NCBI GenBank assembly: GCA_020353515.1
Contig: CP070695.1
Span: 2,358,966 to 2,422,965, forward strand
DNA: 64,000 nt
Source of the DNA: Candidatus Heimdallarchaeota archaeon
Lineage (GTDB): Archaea > Asgardarchaeota > Heimdallarchaeia > Hodarchaeales > Hodarchaeaceae
Reading direction: 5' to 3'
Position numbers and translations under genes: made by a program. The notes beneath the pieces are model-generated. The model searched no databases. It was not told the origin of the DNA and saw only the letters and a list, made by a program, of their open reading frames with translations. Below are positions 8,045-17,402 of this stretch, piece after piece (the stretch's first letter is position 1; each line of letters opens with the position of its first letter).

Positions 8045-9007
8045 TTAGTTTTCTGTAGTGTTTAGAGCAGTTTCGATGAGCACAGGTGTGTCAGCACCGA
8101 TTATTAACAGTGAGTCATCATGTTCCTGAATAGCCATGATCCATAACAATGCTAATAACTCGGAAGAAGATAGATTCAATTGTTGGCCCATTGCGTAATA
8201 AGCCAATCGTTCTGCTGTTAGAGTAATATTTAAAGCCTCTGCTTGAGCCTCCATGTTGATCAAGTACGCCTCCGCATCAGCTTCAGCCAAGACAACCGTA
8301 ATATTTGCCTCTGCTTGAGCCTCAATAATCTGGGTTTGTGCACGTATAATAGCTGCTTCCTGTTCATAAAGTGCGATTTGGTATTGTTGTTGTGCAATTT
8401 GTACTTGTTTCAGTGCCTCTTCAAACTCATCAGGAAGATCAATTTCTCGGAGTTGGAAGTAGACAACGTCTGCGTACATTGCATCAATGTCCTGAATAAG
8501 ATACTCAAACATTATATCTCCTATGAAAGTTCTGTTATTAAAAAACTCAATTGCGTTATAGAAACTTGCGACATCTCGTAAGGTAGTTCTTGATTGTGAG
8601 ACGAAATAATTCTCATAATCAAGTGCAAACGTTCCGTACAAGTGAATAAGATCATTTTTTCTTAATTTATACTGAAATGATAATTGAATGTGGATTAAGA
8701 GACCATCCTTAGTCCGTGAGTCGAGACGGTACGATTCGTAGAACTCAATTGGCTGGACTGTGGTAGGGAATTTGATAAAGCGGTTTAGGGGACCTATGTG
8801 ATAAAATCCTTTTTCGTAAACTTTATTCTCAATTTCCTGAGTGAGACCATTTTGATTTAATGCATACTGGTTGTAGCCTACAGAATCAAATGCTAAGATG
8901 AAATATACAATAAAGACACTGGTAACTACTATTGCACATACGAATATCCCTCCTAGAATTTTCTTCCTTCTATCTAATGTACTAAAAGTATTATTTTTTG
9001 CATTCAT
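8045..9007 (-). CDS. SPFH/band-7 membrane protein
   Basis: A 320-residue prohibitin/stomatin-like protein. One N-terminal membrane segment spans about residues 16-37 (GGIFVCAIVVTSVFIVYFIL). It is followed by a band-7 domain (PTTVQPIEFYESYRLDSRT ... LLIHIQLSFQYKLRKND) and a long alanine/glutamate-rich coiled coil (QIIEAQAEANITVVLAEADA). This is the usual SPFH layout: a membrane-anchored protein that oligomerises through the coiled coil to scaffold membrane domains or regulate membrane proteases. No NfeD-type protease partner lies next to it. The gene is monocistronic. Confidence 0.85.
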   Translation of the reverse strand: MNAKNNTFSTLDRRKKILGGIFVCAIVVTSVFIVYFILAFDSVGYNQYALNQNGLTQEIENKVYEKGFYHIGPLNRFIKFPTTVQPIEFYESYRLDSRTKDGLLIHIQLSFQYKLRKNDLIHLYGTFALDYENYFVSQSRTTLRDVASFYNAIEFFNNRTFIGDIMFEYLIQDIDAMYADVVYFQLREIDLPDEFEEALKQVQIAQQQYQIALYEQEAAIIRAQTQIIEAQAEANITVVLAEADAEAYLINMEAQAEALNITLTAERLAYYAMGQQLNLSSSELLALLWIMAIQEHDDSLLIIGADTPVLIETALNTTEN

Positions 9008-9093
9008 TTCTCTCTGATTAGTTTAGAGCATAAATATTATTATAAAGATATACATTCCAGAATCCGAAGGTTTATAATGGTCTGTATGAGCGA

Positions 9094-9831
9094 TTAACTA
9101 GCTTTTATTGAGAATTCATGGGCCCGTCCCCTCCTTCCCACTTGATTCAGGACTCCGAGACGACAGAGACTATAAGTTATAATGCCTGGAATTCTCTGTA
9201 TTCTTCCCCTTTTTCCCTTAATTCCCATTTTTTCTGCTAAATCAGTATTTGTAAATGCATCTGGCAATCCTTTAGGTAGTATACCAATGAAATCAGATTT
9301 TGTTTGAAATTTCATAATTTTTTCTATACAAATTAGATCTCTTTGGATAGTCTTGTATCTTCTCCTCATACTCCTCCCATAATAACCAGTAAACTCTTTC
9401 AACACATGTTCTTTAGTGAACACAACATGAAATTCCATTCTTTGAGGTTTAAACTCTACTTTAAAATGAACTAACTTCTCAAACAAAGAATAAAGATTTC
9501 CTTGTTTGCTATAATGACTAACACCTACAATTTTCCCCTGGTTCATTCGAGTTACTTTTTGTGTTAGTACTATAGGATGCACGATTATTATTTTCATCTC
9601 AGTAAATTCTAATAGATCTCTAATTTTATCTGAGAATATACTTCCAAAATTTGTAAGCTGGATTTCGTAGATAATGGTTTTTGATTGGTTAAGAACATCT
9701 ATTCGATATTTTTTCCCTTTAATATCTACAAGTGCTTCTTCTGTCCCTCCAACTTCCGATAAATAGTGCTCTTTGAGCTTTTTATGGATTAATGTTTGAT
9801 TTCCTGAATATGATCCGGCGCTGAGAACCAC
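9094..9831 (-). CDS. Nuclease-like domain plus C-terminal winged helix protein
   Basis: No family I can name with certainty. The N-terminal half contains KYRIDVLNQSKTIIYEIQLTN near residues 46-66: an aspartate followed about 12 residues later by E-x-Q, the shape of a PD-(D/E)XK nuclease core, with IIIVHPI as a following buried strand. The C-terminal part (DAFTNTDLAEKMGIKGKRGR ... YSLCRLGVLNQVGRRGRAHEF) reads as a winged helix with a very basic wing. It starts with GTG. A DNA-binding nuclease or a regulator with a dead nuclease fold are both possible. It diverges from the Ste14-like gene. Confidence 0.5.
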   Translation of the reverse strand: MVLSAGSYSGNQTLIHKKLKEHYLSEVGGTEEALVDIKGKKYRIDVLNQSKTIIYEIQLTNFGSIFSDKIRDLLEFTEMKIIIVHPIVLTQKVTRMNQGKIVGVSHYSKQGNLYSLFEKLVHFKVEFKPQRMEFHVVFTKEHVLKEFTGYYGRSMRRRYKTIQRDLICIEKIMKFQTKSDFIGILPKGLPDAFTNTDLAEKMGIKGKRGRIQRIPGIITYSLCRLGVLNQVGRRGRAHEFSIKAS

Positions 9832-9886
9832 TTATGCTCACTTTTTTATTCATTTACCATCAATATCGGTAAGAGATTGAAAAAGG

Positions 9887-9894
9887 TATATATT
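9887..9894 (+). promoter_or_regulatory. TATA box ahead of Ste14-like gene
   Basis: TATATATT lies 57 bases before the ATG of the isoprenylcysteine methyltransferase-like gene, in an otherwise non-coding gap. The spacing suits an archaeal promoter with a leader of about 30 nt. Confidence 0.4.
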
Positions 9895-9950
9895 ATGACT
9901 GGCATGTATTCGAAGATTTTCAAATCAAGATTCAATAGTGAAACAACATA

Positions 9951-10523
9951 ATGTCTGATCGAAATTTGGGAATGTATATATGGATTGTATATGTCCTTTT
10001 ATTGATTGGAATCGTTATTACTTCATTTATATTAACGAAATACGAAAAGTTTGAACGTAAGATTATTAGAACTGGGTTTGTATTTGCAGGGGCTTTTATT
10101 GGGATTATCTCCTTTTTCCTTGTTTTTATAGAGCAACCACGCTTTGGAAATGTCATTCTCAACAATATAGTGGGTATACCAATTTTCTTCAGTGGTATCA
10201 TTGGTAGAATTTATGCTGCGTTTTATCTTAGATCAAAAGGGACAACGATAGCTCTAGATACAGTTTCTTCTGTAATTAAATTCGGCCCTTATCGATGGGT
10301 AAGGCATCCTCAATATGTAACGGGAATCATAAGCATTATTGGATGGTTTATGATATGGGGAGCAAGTTATTGTTTATTGATTCTTCCACTTTTAGCTCTG
10401 ATAGTCATACTTCAGGCTTTTATAGAGGAGAAATTCATCCTGGAGAAAGAGTTTGATATAGAATACTCTGATTACCAAAAGCAAGTAGGAATGTTTTTTC
10501 CAAAGATAAAACGCGTCTTTTAA
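9951..10523 (+). CDS. Isoprenylcysteine carboxyl methyltransferase-like membrane protein
   Basis: An integral membrane methyltransferase of 190 residues with about five membrane segments. The C-terminal signature GPYRWVRHPQYVTG, followed by a hydrophobic hairpin and IEEKFILEKEFDIEYSDYQ, is the cofactor-binding core of the Ste14/ICMT and phospholipid N-methyltransferase family (RHPxY and the EE pair). In eukaryotes ICMT methylates prenylated C-terminal cysteine; prokaryotic members often have other lipophilic substrates. A Rce1-like membrane protease is encoded at 27958-29976, but no prenylated substrate is evident. Confidence 0.85.
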   Translation: MSDRNLGMYIWIVYVLLLIGIVITSFILTKYEKFERKIIRTGFVFAGAFIGIISFFLVFIEQPRFGNVILNNIVGIPIFFSGIIGRIYAAFYLRSKGTTIALDTVSSVIKFGPYRWVRHPQYVTGIISIIGWFMIWGASYCLLILPLLALIVILQAFIEEKFILEKEFDIEYSDYQKQVGMFFPKIKRVF

Positions 10524-10661
10524 CTAATTAAATAACATTTATCCCGAATGTTCACAATAGAAAACATTATTATTTGATGATATCTAAGATTATGAATTAG
10601 AAAAAGAATATATTTTTTGACATTATTTAAAAAAAAAATCCCCCATTTAGAGGTGTTGGCA

Positions 10662-11292
10662 GTGAAATCAACCATAGAACTTGTCAATCTAACTAAATAT
10701 TATGGGAGACATCGTGGAATTGAAAATCTGACAATGAAAATTAATCCAGGGGTAATTTCTGGTTTTTTAGGTCCTAATGGAGCGGATAAAACAACAACCA
10801 TTCGTTGCCTTCTAGGAATTCTAAAACCAACAAATGGACAAGATAAAGTCTTTGGGCATGAAATAACAAACTGGAGTTCACAGATTGCTCTGAAAGAAAT
10901 GATCGGCTATTTACCTGGAGAATTTGATCTATACAAACATTTTACAGTAAAAGGGATACTCGATTATTTTGCATCATTGAGAAAAAGACCAGCCAAACTC
11001 CGAACCGCATTTTCTTATTGCAGTCAGTCTACTTTTCCCATTTCCAGATAATCGAAAAAAGGTTGTTTATGCTTTAGGTGCCCTTTCAATTATTCTAGTT
11101 ACATTACCATATTTTAGCGAACCTATTTTACCTTTAAGGTTCCTTTCACCACTATATTATATGGATCTAGTTGGATTGATTGCTCAGGGATATCAATATG
11201 AACATGTAAGCTTATTAATGGTTCTTTTTGGAATTTTATTCTCTTCTATCCTTGTTATTTTTCGATCGAGTAATAGAACTACGTATGTTTAA
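10662..11292 (+). pseudogene. Collapsed ABC transporter: ATPase head joined to permease tail
   Basis: The first 110 codons encode the start of an ABC-2 type exporter ATPase (IELVNLTKYYGRHRGIENLT, then GFLGPNGADKTTTIRCLLGIL). The Walker A lysine is kept but the preceding glycine has become aspartate (GAD instead of GAG). After YFASLRKRPAKL the frame runs into a stop at 11049-11051. In another frame a membrane sequence (PHFLIAVSLLFPFPDN ... YALGALSIILVTLPYF) begins near 11005 and ends at 11292, clearly the last two membrane segments of an ABC-2 permease. A deletion near 10995-11010 seems to have removed most of both genes. GTG 10662 follows an AGGTG site. Confidence 0.8.
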
Positions 11293-11411
11293 ACCTAGTA
11301 TCAAGAAAATAAATCAAATTTCACTAATCGGTTTTGCCAATAGCGAGTCCCTTTAAAATCACAACTAAAAGCGATATTTTTTGAAGAATAGGATCAGCTC
11401 GAGGACTAAAA

Positions 11412-12719
11412 ATGACAGAGTTTAACAAAAATGAAGAAAAAACTGATACTAACGTTCGAGGCTATTTAGTTTTCCTAGTTGGACAATGGATCTCAATGTT
11501 CGGATCGAATGTTGTTGGATTTAGTATCATATGGTTTTTAACGGTCACTACAGGCAGTACATTCGTGTTAGGACTAGCTACATTTTTAAATTTCGCCCCT
11601 TTTATAATAGCAACACCTGTTGCTGGCGTTTTCATAGATCGTTGGAGCCGGAAAAAGGTTATCGCGTTTGTTGATTTTATGCAAGCTTTTTTCACTGTAG
11701 TACTTATTGGTTTCTTCTTAATGGATGTTTTTAGCCCTCTAGAACTTGTAGCGATACTTTTAACCCTGAATACAATTCGAGCTTTGTTTGGAGCTTTCCA
11801 TACATCCGCAGTTGATACACTCCTCCCCATAATGGTTCCAAAAAAGCATTATAGCAGAATAAATGGTATAAACTATCTTGTAAATGGTATTATTGGGGGT
11901 ATTGCAGGGCCCATTATTGGAGCGTATACTTTAGAGGTCTTGCTCATTCCACTGAAAACTATTCTATGGTTAGATGTAATAACGTTTCTAGTCGCTATAC
12001 TTCCAACAGTATTGATTTATTTCCCCAAAGTTAAAAAAAGAGTTCTAGATGAAAAAGAAAAAACTTCGTTTAAATCCGAATTTAGTGAGGGAATGAAATT
12101 TATTAAAGAAACACCCGGGTTATTTGCCCTTTTATTTGTGTTCGCTGGGGCAAACTTATTCATGACACCCTTTTACATCCAACTTCCTCTTTTTGTAACT
12201 GCTATTCATCTTGGTGGGGCCTCTCAACTAGCTTTTCTTTTAACCGCCCAGCAATCAGGAATGCTTATTGGTTCAATTGTCATGTCTACATGGAAAGGAT
12301 TCGAGAATCATGCAAAAGGTGTGGCTTTAGCCTTGTTTATGGGATATTTTGGATTTGCTATTATGGTCTCTGCGCCTTTTGGATATTTTGCATTAATTGG
12401 TATTGGATTATTTATTGCTGGATTTACCTTACCAGCTGCTAATGTCTCTAGTGAGGCAATATGGGCCAGTACTGTTCCCCAAGAGATATTGGGCAGAGTT
12501 TATGCTGTACGACGAACGTTAGCTCAAATAACTGCTCCATTAGCAATGTTATTATCAGGAATTATAGCAGAATTCATTAATTTAAGCTTAGTTTTACTTG
12601 TATGCACTGTTTGTGGTCTTTTGGTTCTTGGATATTCATGGTTCTTCACTAAATTACCTGAAGTGGAGAAGATGATAGAGATTAATGAAAAAACCAAAAT
12701 TCAACCTACTCCCAGTTAA
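11412..12719 (+). CDS. Major facilitator superfamily transporter
   Basis: A 435-residue MFS carrier with about twelve membrane segments. The loop between segments 2 and 3 reads GVFIDRWSRKKVIAF, the MFS signature motif (G-x3-D-R-x2-R/K). It resembles the MFS_3/EntS-type efflux group, whose members export siderophores or drugs. Hydrophobic segments are regular through FALLFVFAGANLFMTPFYI and the final LSLVLLVCTVCGLLVLGYSW. ATG 11412 follows GAGGACT. It lies directly after the collapsed ABC transporter, which suggests but does not prove replacement of one exporter by another. Confidence 0.85.
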   Translation: MTEFNKNEEKTDTNVRGYLVFLVGQWISMFGSNVVGFSIIWFLTVTTGSTFVLGLATFLNFAPFIIATPVAGVFIDRWSRKKVIAFVDFMQAFFTVVLIGFFLMDVFSPLELVAILLTLNTIRALFGAFHTSAVDTLLPIMVPKKHYSRINGINYLVNGIIGGIAGPIIGAYTLEVLLIPLKTILWLDVITFLVAILPTVLIYFPKVKKRVLDEKEKTSFKSEFSEGMKFIKETPGLFALLFVFAGANLFMTPFYIQLPLFVTAIHLGGASQLAFLLTAQQSGMLIGSIVMSTWKGFENHAKGVALALFMGYFGFAIMVSAPFGYFALIGIGLFIAGFTLPAANVSSEAIWASTVPQEILGRVYAVRRTLAQITAPLAMLLSGIIAEFINLSLVLLVCTVCGLLVLGYSWFFTKLPEVEKMIEINEKTKIQPTPS

Positions 12720-12766
12720 TATCAAGTAAAAAGGACTTCAGAATTAAGTTTCTACCATTCTAATCA

Positions 12767-13816
12767 TTATTTCTGATTACGGAGATCATATTCTCTGTAA
12801 GTAAGATCATGCTCTTGGACCCATGTAATAATTGTCTTCCTCGTTGTTTTTAATGTAGTCCCTCGACCGCCAGCAGCTCTAGGATGGCCTCCACCAGAGA
12901 AATTAATGGCTAAATTATCAACACGATATTTTTCTAAATCAGCTGTAGAGACCTGAGAATTGACTCTTAATGAAATTCCTGTGAACTGCTTACCTGGGAA
13001 TAATATACAAGTGATTTTCACTCCCTTCTCGAATAATCTATTTACTAACGCCGAAGTCATAATCTTTTCCTTTCCCCTTATAATAACAAGTACATCTGCT
13101 ATTTCAAACTGGTCTCCAATATTGGTACTTTTCTTCCTAAGGCTTCTTAAACTTGAAATTTTTTGTAAATATACTTCATTAGAAAATATATCTAACTTTT
13201 GATGTGAAAAAGCTTGGAAGAGTGAATATACTTCTTCTGTTGACTCAGGAGTGCGACAAATATCGTTTAAAAGCCATGCTTGTTCTTGACGCGATGTATC
13301 ACAAAAATTTAATGGAATTTCTTCTGGAGGAGAGGTTGTAAAGCTAGCTGTATCAGTAATGATGGTAAGATCAGATAATAACTTCAAAAAATGTGGAATT
13401 TGGTCTTTAAAATGGTTGGATAGCAAATACGCTGCACTAGGAGCATTTTCATCGAAGAGTACTAGTTCAGCGTTTTTTATTAAGAATTTGTTTGATTGGT
13501 GATGGTCACAGTAGAGATTGATTGTTGAATTATTGAACGGAGGAAGATCAACGATTGCCTGCCAGTTTAGTGCTCTTAAAAATGTACCAAACTGTGAATG
13601 ATGAATTTCCTGATATTCAAGGGGGATAAAAATCGCCTCTTGAAATTCTACCACGGTTTTCAAGATCACTGCTGATATGATCCCATCTGCATCTGCACCG
13701 TGGAAAGCGATTTTTGGTTTTGGGAGGAGGGAGAGGGAGTAAATGAAGCGTAAATCTCTCTGCATCTGATCTGAAGAATCAGTAAGAATACTTTCCAGAT
13801 TAAATAGAACAGTCAT
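12767..13816 (-). CDS. DHH/DHHA1-family phosphoesterase
   Basis: A 349-residue DHH superfamily protein. FHGADADGIISAVI (near residues 38-51) is the DHH motif I, LYCDHHQSN carries the DHH signature, and the C-terminal DHHA1 motif is FSGGGHPRAAGGR. These residues bind manganese and nucleotide in RecJ, NrnA and GdpP-type phosphoesterases. Substrates are usually short oligonucleotides, pAp or cyclic dinucleotides; sequence alone does not decide. ATG 13816 follows GGAAGG and is preferred over the upstream frame extension. It lies next to a PHP phosphoesterase gene on the same strand (10-base gap to the stop side). Confidence 0.85.
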   Translation of the reverse strand: MTVLFNLESILTDSSDQMQRDLRFIYSLSLLPKPKIAFHGADADGIISAVILKTVVEFQEAIFIPLEYQEIHHSQFGTFLRALNWQAIVDLPPFNNSTINLYCDHHQSNKFLIKNAELVLFDENAPSAAYLLSNHFKDQIPHFLKLLSDLTIITDTASFTTSPPEEIPLNFCDTSRQEQAWLLNDICRTPESTEEVYSLFQAFSHQKLDIFSNEVYLQKISSLRSLRKKSTNIGDQFEIADVLVIIRGKEKIMTSALVNRLFEKGVKITCILFPGKQFTGISLRVNSQVSTADLEKYRVDNLAINFSGGGHPRAAGGRGTTLKTTRKTIITWVQEHDLTYREYDLRNQK

Positions 13817-13880
13817 ACTCTCATAACCTTCCTTCTTATGCAGATTTTTTGTGGCTAGTATCCAACACATCTTTAGAATA

Positions 13881-14528
13881 TCACAATGAAATGACCCGAT
13901 CTAAAGGAATATTCCTTTGTTTTAGATAATTAATGGCCAAAGTAGTATTTCCCAGAGCATCTTTATGGTGAGCATCAGACCCAATAGAATACCAGTATTC
14001 ACTATCAAGATAATTGAACCATTGATCCATATAATTCCCATATCTTGTGTTTAACTCTATAATAATTTCAAATTCTTGTATTTTGTTTAAGACATAATCA
14101 ATTCTTGACTCCGATACACGCGTGAAGCGTGCGTGGGCTAGCCCGACTTTGTAATCTGGATTTTTCTTCTTAAAATTAAGTACTTGTTGGAAGGATTTCT
14201 CCCAGGATGACTGAGCGAATACATATTCAAACAGAATTAAATCCCATTGGAATTCTTGAAGTTGAAATAAACTGTCTATTGATGAGAGATCTACCTCTAT
14301 ACCAATAAATACTTCTGTACCTAAAGAGTCCTGCCTCCGTATTTCATCAAGGGTGATGAAATATTCTTCTAAATCCAATACTGAAAGAGCGGGCTTCCAT
14401 CCAGAATGGTGGTCAGTGATGCATACCTCTTGGATTCCTCGTGCAGCAGCAGCTTGAATCATGTCCCGGGGATCAAAGAAACCGTCAGAAAATGATGTAT
14501 GAATGTGATAATCGATGATTCTAGACAC
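13881..14528 (-). CDS. PHP-domain metal-dependent phosphoesterase
   Basis: A 215-residue PHP domain. DYHIHTSFSDG supplies the first HxH metal pair, CITDHHSG the second motif, GIEVDLS the Glu, GLAHARF the later His and GSDAHHKDALG the last Asp/His pair. All nine-ligand positions expected for a trinuclear metal centre appear filled. Family members are histidinol phosphatases, polymerase editing domains or RNA/AMP phosphatases; this one is a free-standing enzyme of unassigned substrate. The downstream DHH phosphoesterase gene begins about 65 bases further on, and the two may be co-transcribed. Confidence 0.85.
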   Translation of the reverse strand: MSRIIDYHIHTSFSDGFFDPRDMIQAAAARGIQEVCITDHHSGWKPALSVLDLEEYFITLDEIRRQDSLGTEVFIGIEVDLSSIDSLFQLQEFQWDLILFEYVFAQSSWEKSFQQVLNFKKKNPDYKVGLAHARFTRVSESRIDYVLNKIQEFEIIIELNTRYGNYMDQWFNYLDSEYWYSIGSDAHHKDALGNTTLAINYLKQRNIPLDRVISL

Positions 14529-14704
14529 AGGACCAAGATTTCCTCCTATAACTTTTGTTACACAAAAGGTTGATAAATAAGTAAGTATTTTATTAATTCA
14601 TAGGAAATGAGTATTACATATTTGAAATTATGAGTGGTTACAATTTAAGCATCAAACAAGCTGAATGATGTCTATATCTCGTTTTAATGCTTTAGCATAT
14701 TTAA

Positions 14705-15475
14705 TTGGAGCTGTTGAAATTTACTAAACTTGCGATTCTGATTGATCCCAATAAGGGAAAAGCAACAGAGCGCATGTTTCATGCACTAAAAGGAATCTTA
14801 ACAGAATGTGATGATCCGACAAAACTTCCACTGGAGATCTGGGTTGGGGATAGTTCTGAAATTTACAGAGGAGTTCATCGCTATTTAAAGAGACTTCACC
14901 AACTAAAAACTACTCTTCCCCCCGTAGTTATATTTCCTGGTCATCCTTTACAAATTTCATCTTTAGCTGACTTTATTCAGATGCCTACCCTTCTTAATGC
15001 TTATCGATTTAGAATCAAGGTCGTTGTCAAGCTAGGTAAAAAATATCATTGGTTAATGAAATGGTGTCGAAAACCCTTCAGTAAACACTGGCCCATTGAT
15101 CGTAAATATGGATACATGGTTCTTAGTCCTCATTCCTCTGTTGGTAAAAAGCTTCACGCAAAAGAATTAACTGATGAACAAGCATATGAGGAAATAACAA
15201 GAAAATGGAGGGATTATTGGTCGATGATCTATCTCGAAGCAGGCTCTGGGCGGTTTGGTGCCTCAATAGCAGGAAGATTAGATTTAGTAAGACAAGTAAA
15301 GGAATTTACTAAAACAAAAGATGCCGCTTTAATTACAGGTGGAGGAATTCGCACAAAAACACAAGTGGAGGACTTGGTTAAATCAGGTTCAGATCTGGTT
15401 GTAGTATCAACTGTACTAGAACAATCAGAAAATCCTAAAGAGTTAATGGAACAGTTTCTTGAAGCAGTTAGCTAA
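14705..15475 (+). CDS. Geranylgeranylglyceryl phosphate synthase
   Basis: The PcrB/GGGPS family TIM-barrel prenyltransferase that joins sn-glycerol-1-phosphate to geranylgeranyl diphosphate, the first committed step of archaeal ether lipids. LAILIDPNKGKA is the N-terminal strand with the metal-binding Asp, YLEAGSGRFGASI holds the glycerol-phosphate site, and LITGGGIRTKTQVEDLVKSG with ADLVV-like GSDLVVVSTVLE forms the phosphate-binding end. Length 256 is usual. A TAA triplet directly before the frame leaves TTG 14705 (or TTG 14714) as start. A strong archaeal marker. Confidence 0.92.
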   Translation: MELLKFTKLAILIDPNKGKATERMFHALKGILTECDDPTKLPLEIWVGDSSEIYRGVHRYLKRLHQLKTTLPPVVIFPGHPLQISSLADFIQMPTLLNAYRFRIKVVVKLGKKYHWLMKWCRKPFSKHWPIDRKYGYMVLSPHSSVGKKLHAKELTDEQAYEEITRKWRDYWSMIYLEAGSGRFGASIAGRLDLVRQVKEFTKTKDAALITGGGIRTKTQVEDLVKSGSDLVVVSTVLEQSENPKELMEQFLEAVS

Positions 15476-15522
15476 AGTATAGGAGAATCTCCTGAAGGAG
15501 AGTGAGTTTTCTCATACTTCGG

Positions 15523-16056
15523 TCAGTTGAACTTTCTACCATATTCAAATAAGGTTCCTGCTTGATAGATGTCTAATTGAACTTTTGATAAAGGAGTGGC
15601 AGCTTTCAACGTCTGGTTCTTGGTGAAGTTAACGATTTCTCCAGTTTCTAAGTTAACTTTAATCATGTCACCTGTTTCAATATCCTCATTCATGATTTCT
15701 AGGGAAGTCATAAGAGGCATGCCTGAATTAATGGCATTACGTTTATAGATTGCCCCAAAAGATTCACCAACAATCATTTGGATCCCTAAAGCACGGAAGC
15801 AATCAACTGCTTGTTGTCTACTACTTCCAGCACCAAAATTCTTACCAACAACTAGAATATCACCAGATTTCGCAGTTCTAGAGAATTCTTTCCAGCCTTG
15901 AAGATTTCCAAAAGCATATTGACCCATTTCATCAATATCAGTGATGTGTAAATGTTTATTATGAAAGATCATGTCTGTATCTATATCATCTATCGCTTTT
16001 CCGCTCTCATCCTTTATTATAACAACTCTTCCTTCTAAAATGGTTGGTTTATGCAT
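15523..16056 (-). CDS. leuD: LeuD-type dehydratase small subunit (pair 1)
   Basis: Small (swivelling) subunit of a two-part aconitase-family hydratase. GKNFGAGSSRQQAVDCFRALG is the conserved GSSREQA-type segment that reaches into the active site. The specificity loop after DIDTDMIF reads HNKHLHITDIDEMG, not the YLRT, YLRM or YLVYT forms known for homoaconitase and isopropylmalate isomerase, so the substrate is open. It starts about 22 bases after the large-subunit gene and is co-transcribed with it. Candidates are 3-isopropylmalate, homocitrate, citrate or methylcitrate-type hydroxyacids. Confidence 0.85.
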   Translation of the reverse strand: MHKPTILEGRVVIIKDESGKAIDDIDTDMIFHNKHLHITDIDEMGQYAFGNLQGWKEFSRTAKSGDILVVGKNFGAGSSRQQAVDCFRALGIQMIVGESFGAIYKRNAINSGMPLMTSLEIMNEDIETGDMIKVNLETGEIVNFTKNQTLKAATPLSKVQLDIYQAGTLFEYGRKFN

Positions 16057-16078
16057 TCAAACACCTCTGACAATGTTC

Positions 16079-17344
16079 CTAAATTTCAGGAACCGAGATT
16101 TCACCTGCTAAAGCCGTTGCTGCAGCTGTTGCTGGAGATGCCAAATAAGTGTCTCCGCCTCCTTGTTTTCCAGCAAAGTTACGATTTCCAGTAGAAACTT
16201 GTACCTCACCTTTTCCCGTCATTCCAATTTGACCTGCGGCACATCCACCACACCCTGGGTTCGTGATAATTGCTCCAGCTTCATACAGGACAGTGATCAA
16301 GCCATTCTTTAATAATTGGCCATAAACCTCTTTAGTAGCTGGGACAATCTTTAGCATGACATTTGGATTAATCTTCTTATTTTTGAGAATTCTCGCTACT
16401 AGGGAAATATCTTCATAGCGACCATTAGTACAGCTAGCGATAACTACAGAGTCAACTGGTATTCCTGCAACTTCTGCAACAGGTTTAACATTAGCAGGGG
16501 AAGGTGGTAAAGCAATTAATGGTTCAAGATTAGAAAAATCGAAATTTAATGTTTCGGTATACTCCACATCTACATCTGACTTATAAACAGGAAAATTATT
16601 TCCACTTCGTTCTTTACAATATTTTATAACCTGATCATTGGGAGGAATGAGACCAATTATCCCACCCATTTCAGTAACCATAGATGCAAGAGTAATTCTT
16701 TCAGCTAAATCAAGGGATTCAACAGTATTTCCATAAAATTCTATAGCTTTCCCTAAAGCTCCTTTTGAACCAATCTGTTGAAGAACCCCTAGAGTTACGT
16801 CCTTCGCAAAAGCGTTTGGTTTTGGATTACCCTCAATAGTAATGTTCATTGATTCTGGCACTTCAAACCAAGTTCTACCTGTTTTAAATGTGAAAGCGAT
16901 ATCTTGATCACCCATCCCTTGTCCAAAAGAACCTATAGCTCCAAGAATGTTTAAGTGTGAGTCGGTACCTACAACAGTATTTCCTGGTACAGCAATCCCT
17001 TCCTCTATCATTATATGGGAACCAACTCCAGCATCAACATCATAAAGATGTTCACGAGGGAGGTTTTCACGAGCAAAAACCCGCGCAATATGTTGGTTCT
17101 CTGCATAACCAATGGTTTTAGCTGGGACAACACAGTCAAATGTGAAATAAGTCTTTCTAGGATCCGCTATCTGCGACTCATTTGGGTAATATTTCTCTAA
17201 GTTTTTCACAACGTTGGCCCCACCAAAATCTCGGGCCGTTCGAACGTCGATCTCCATCCAAACAATATTTCCTGGTGCTACATCCTCAGTTGTATGGTTT
17301 GCAATAATTTTTTCAATGATTGTTTTTCCCAATGGCTCAGACAC
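16079..17344 (-). CDS. leuC: LeuC-type dehydratase large subunit (pair 1)
   Basis: The catalytic iron-sulfur subunit of an aconitase-family hydratase, 421 residues. Cluster cysteines are in VIASCTNGRYED and in TNPGCGGCAAG; GTDSHLNILGAIG is the conserved substrate and cluster segment. The enzyme would interconvert two hydroxyacid isomers through a dehydrated intermediate. It diverges from a second LeuC/LeuD pair across a zinc-ribbon gene, and its own small subunit follows. With the isocitrate-type dehydrogenase at 26138, either an aconitase-like or a leucine/lysine-pathway role is possible; no synthase (leuA/citrate synthase) is in the window. Confidence 0.9.
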   Translation of the reverse strand: MSEPLGKTIIEKIIANHTTEDVAPGNIVWMEIDVRTARDFGGANVVKNLEKYYPNESQIADPRKTYFTFDCVVPAKTIGYAENQHIARVFARENLPREHLYDVDAGVGSHIMIEEGIAVPGNTVVGTDSHLNILGAIGSFGQGMGDQDIAFTFKTGRTWFEVPESMNITIEGNPKPNAFAKDVTLGVLQQIGSKGALGKAIEFYGNTVESLDLAERITLASMVTEMGGIIGLIPPNDQVIKYCKERSGNNFPVYKSDVDVEYTETLNFDFSNLEPLIALPPSPANVKPVAEVAGIPVDSVVIASCTNGRYEDISLVARILKNKKINPNVMLKIVPATKEVYGQLLKNGLITVLYEAGAIITNPGCGGCAAGQIGMTGKGEVQVSTGNRNFAGKQGGGDTYLASPATAAATALAGEISVPEI

Positions 17345-17394
17345 CCTTTTGATTCTAATACATGGCGTATTCCATAAATGATATTTAATATAAT

Positions 17395-17402
17395 CTTATA
17401 AG
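17395..17402 (-). promoter_or_regulatory. TATA-like box ahead of leuC pair 1
   Basis: CTTATAAG on the minus strand lies about 50 bases upstream of the leuC (pair 1) ATG, in an AT-rich gap, at a suitable distance for an archaeal promoter. Confidence 0.35.

Noticed and set aside
8243..8581. 112-residue plus-strand open frame, rich in Cys and Leu
   Set aside because: Antisense to the SPFH coiled coil; the alanine/glutamate codon pattern there explains the long open frame.
11462..11830. 122-residue minus-strand open frame
   Set aside because: Antisense to the MFS transporter, which carries the MFS signature in the other frame.
17225..17245. GTTCGAAC-like stretch reminiscent of a tRNA T-loop
   Set aside because: It lies within the leuC coding sequence and no matching acceptor or anticodon stems surround it.
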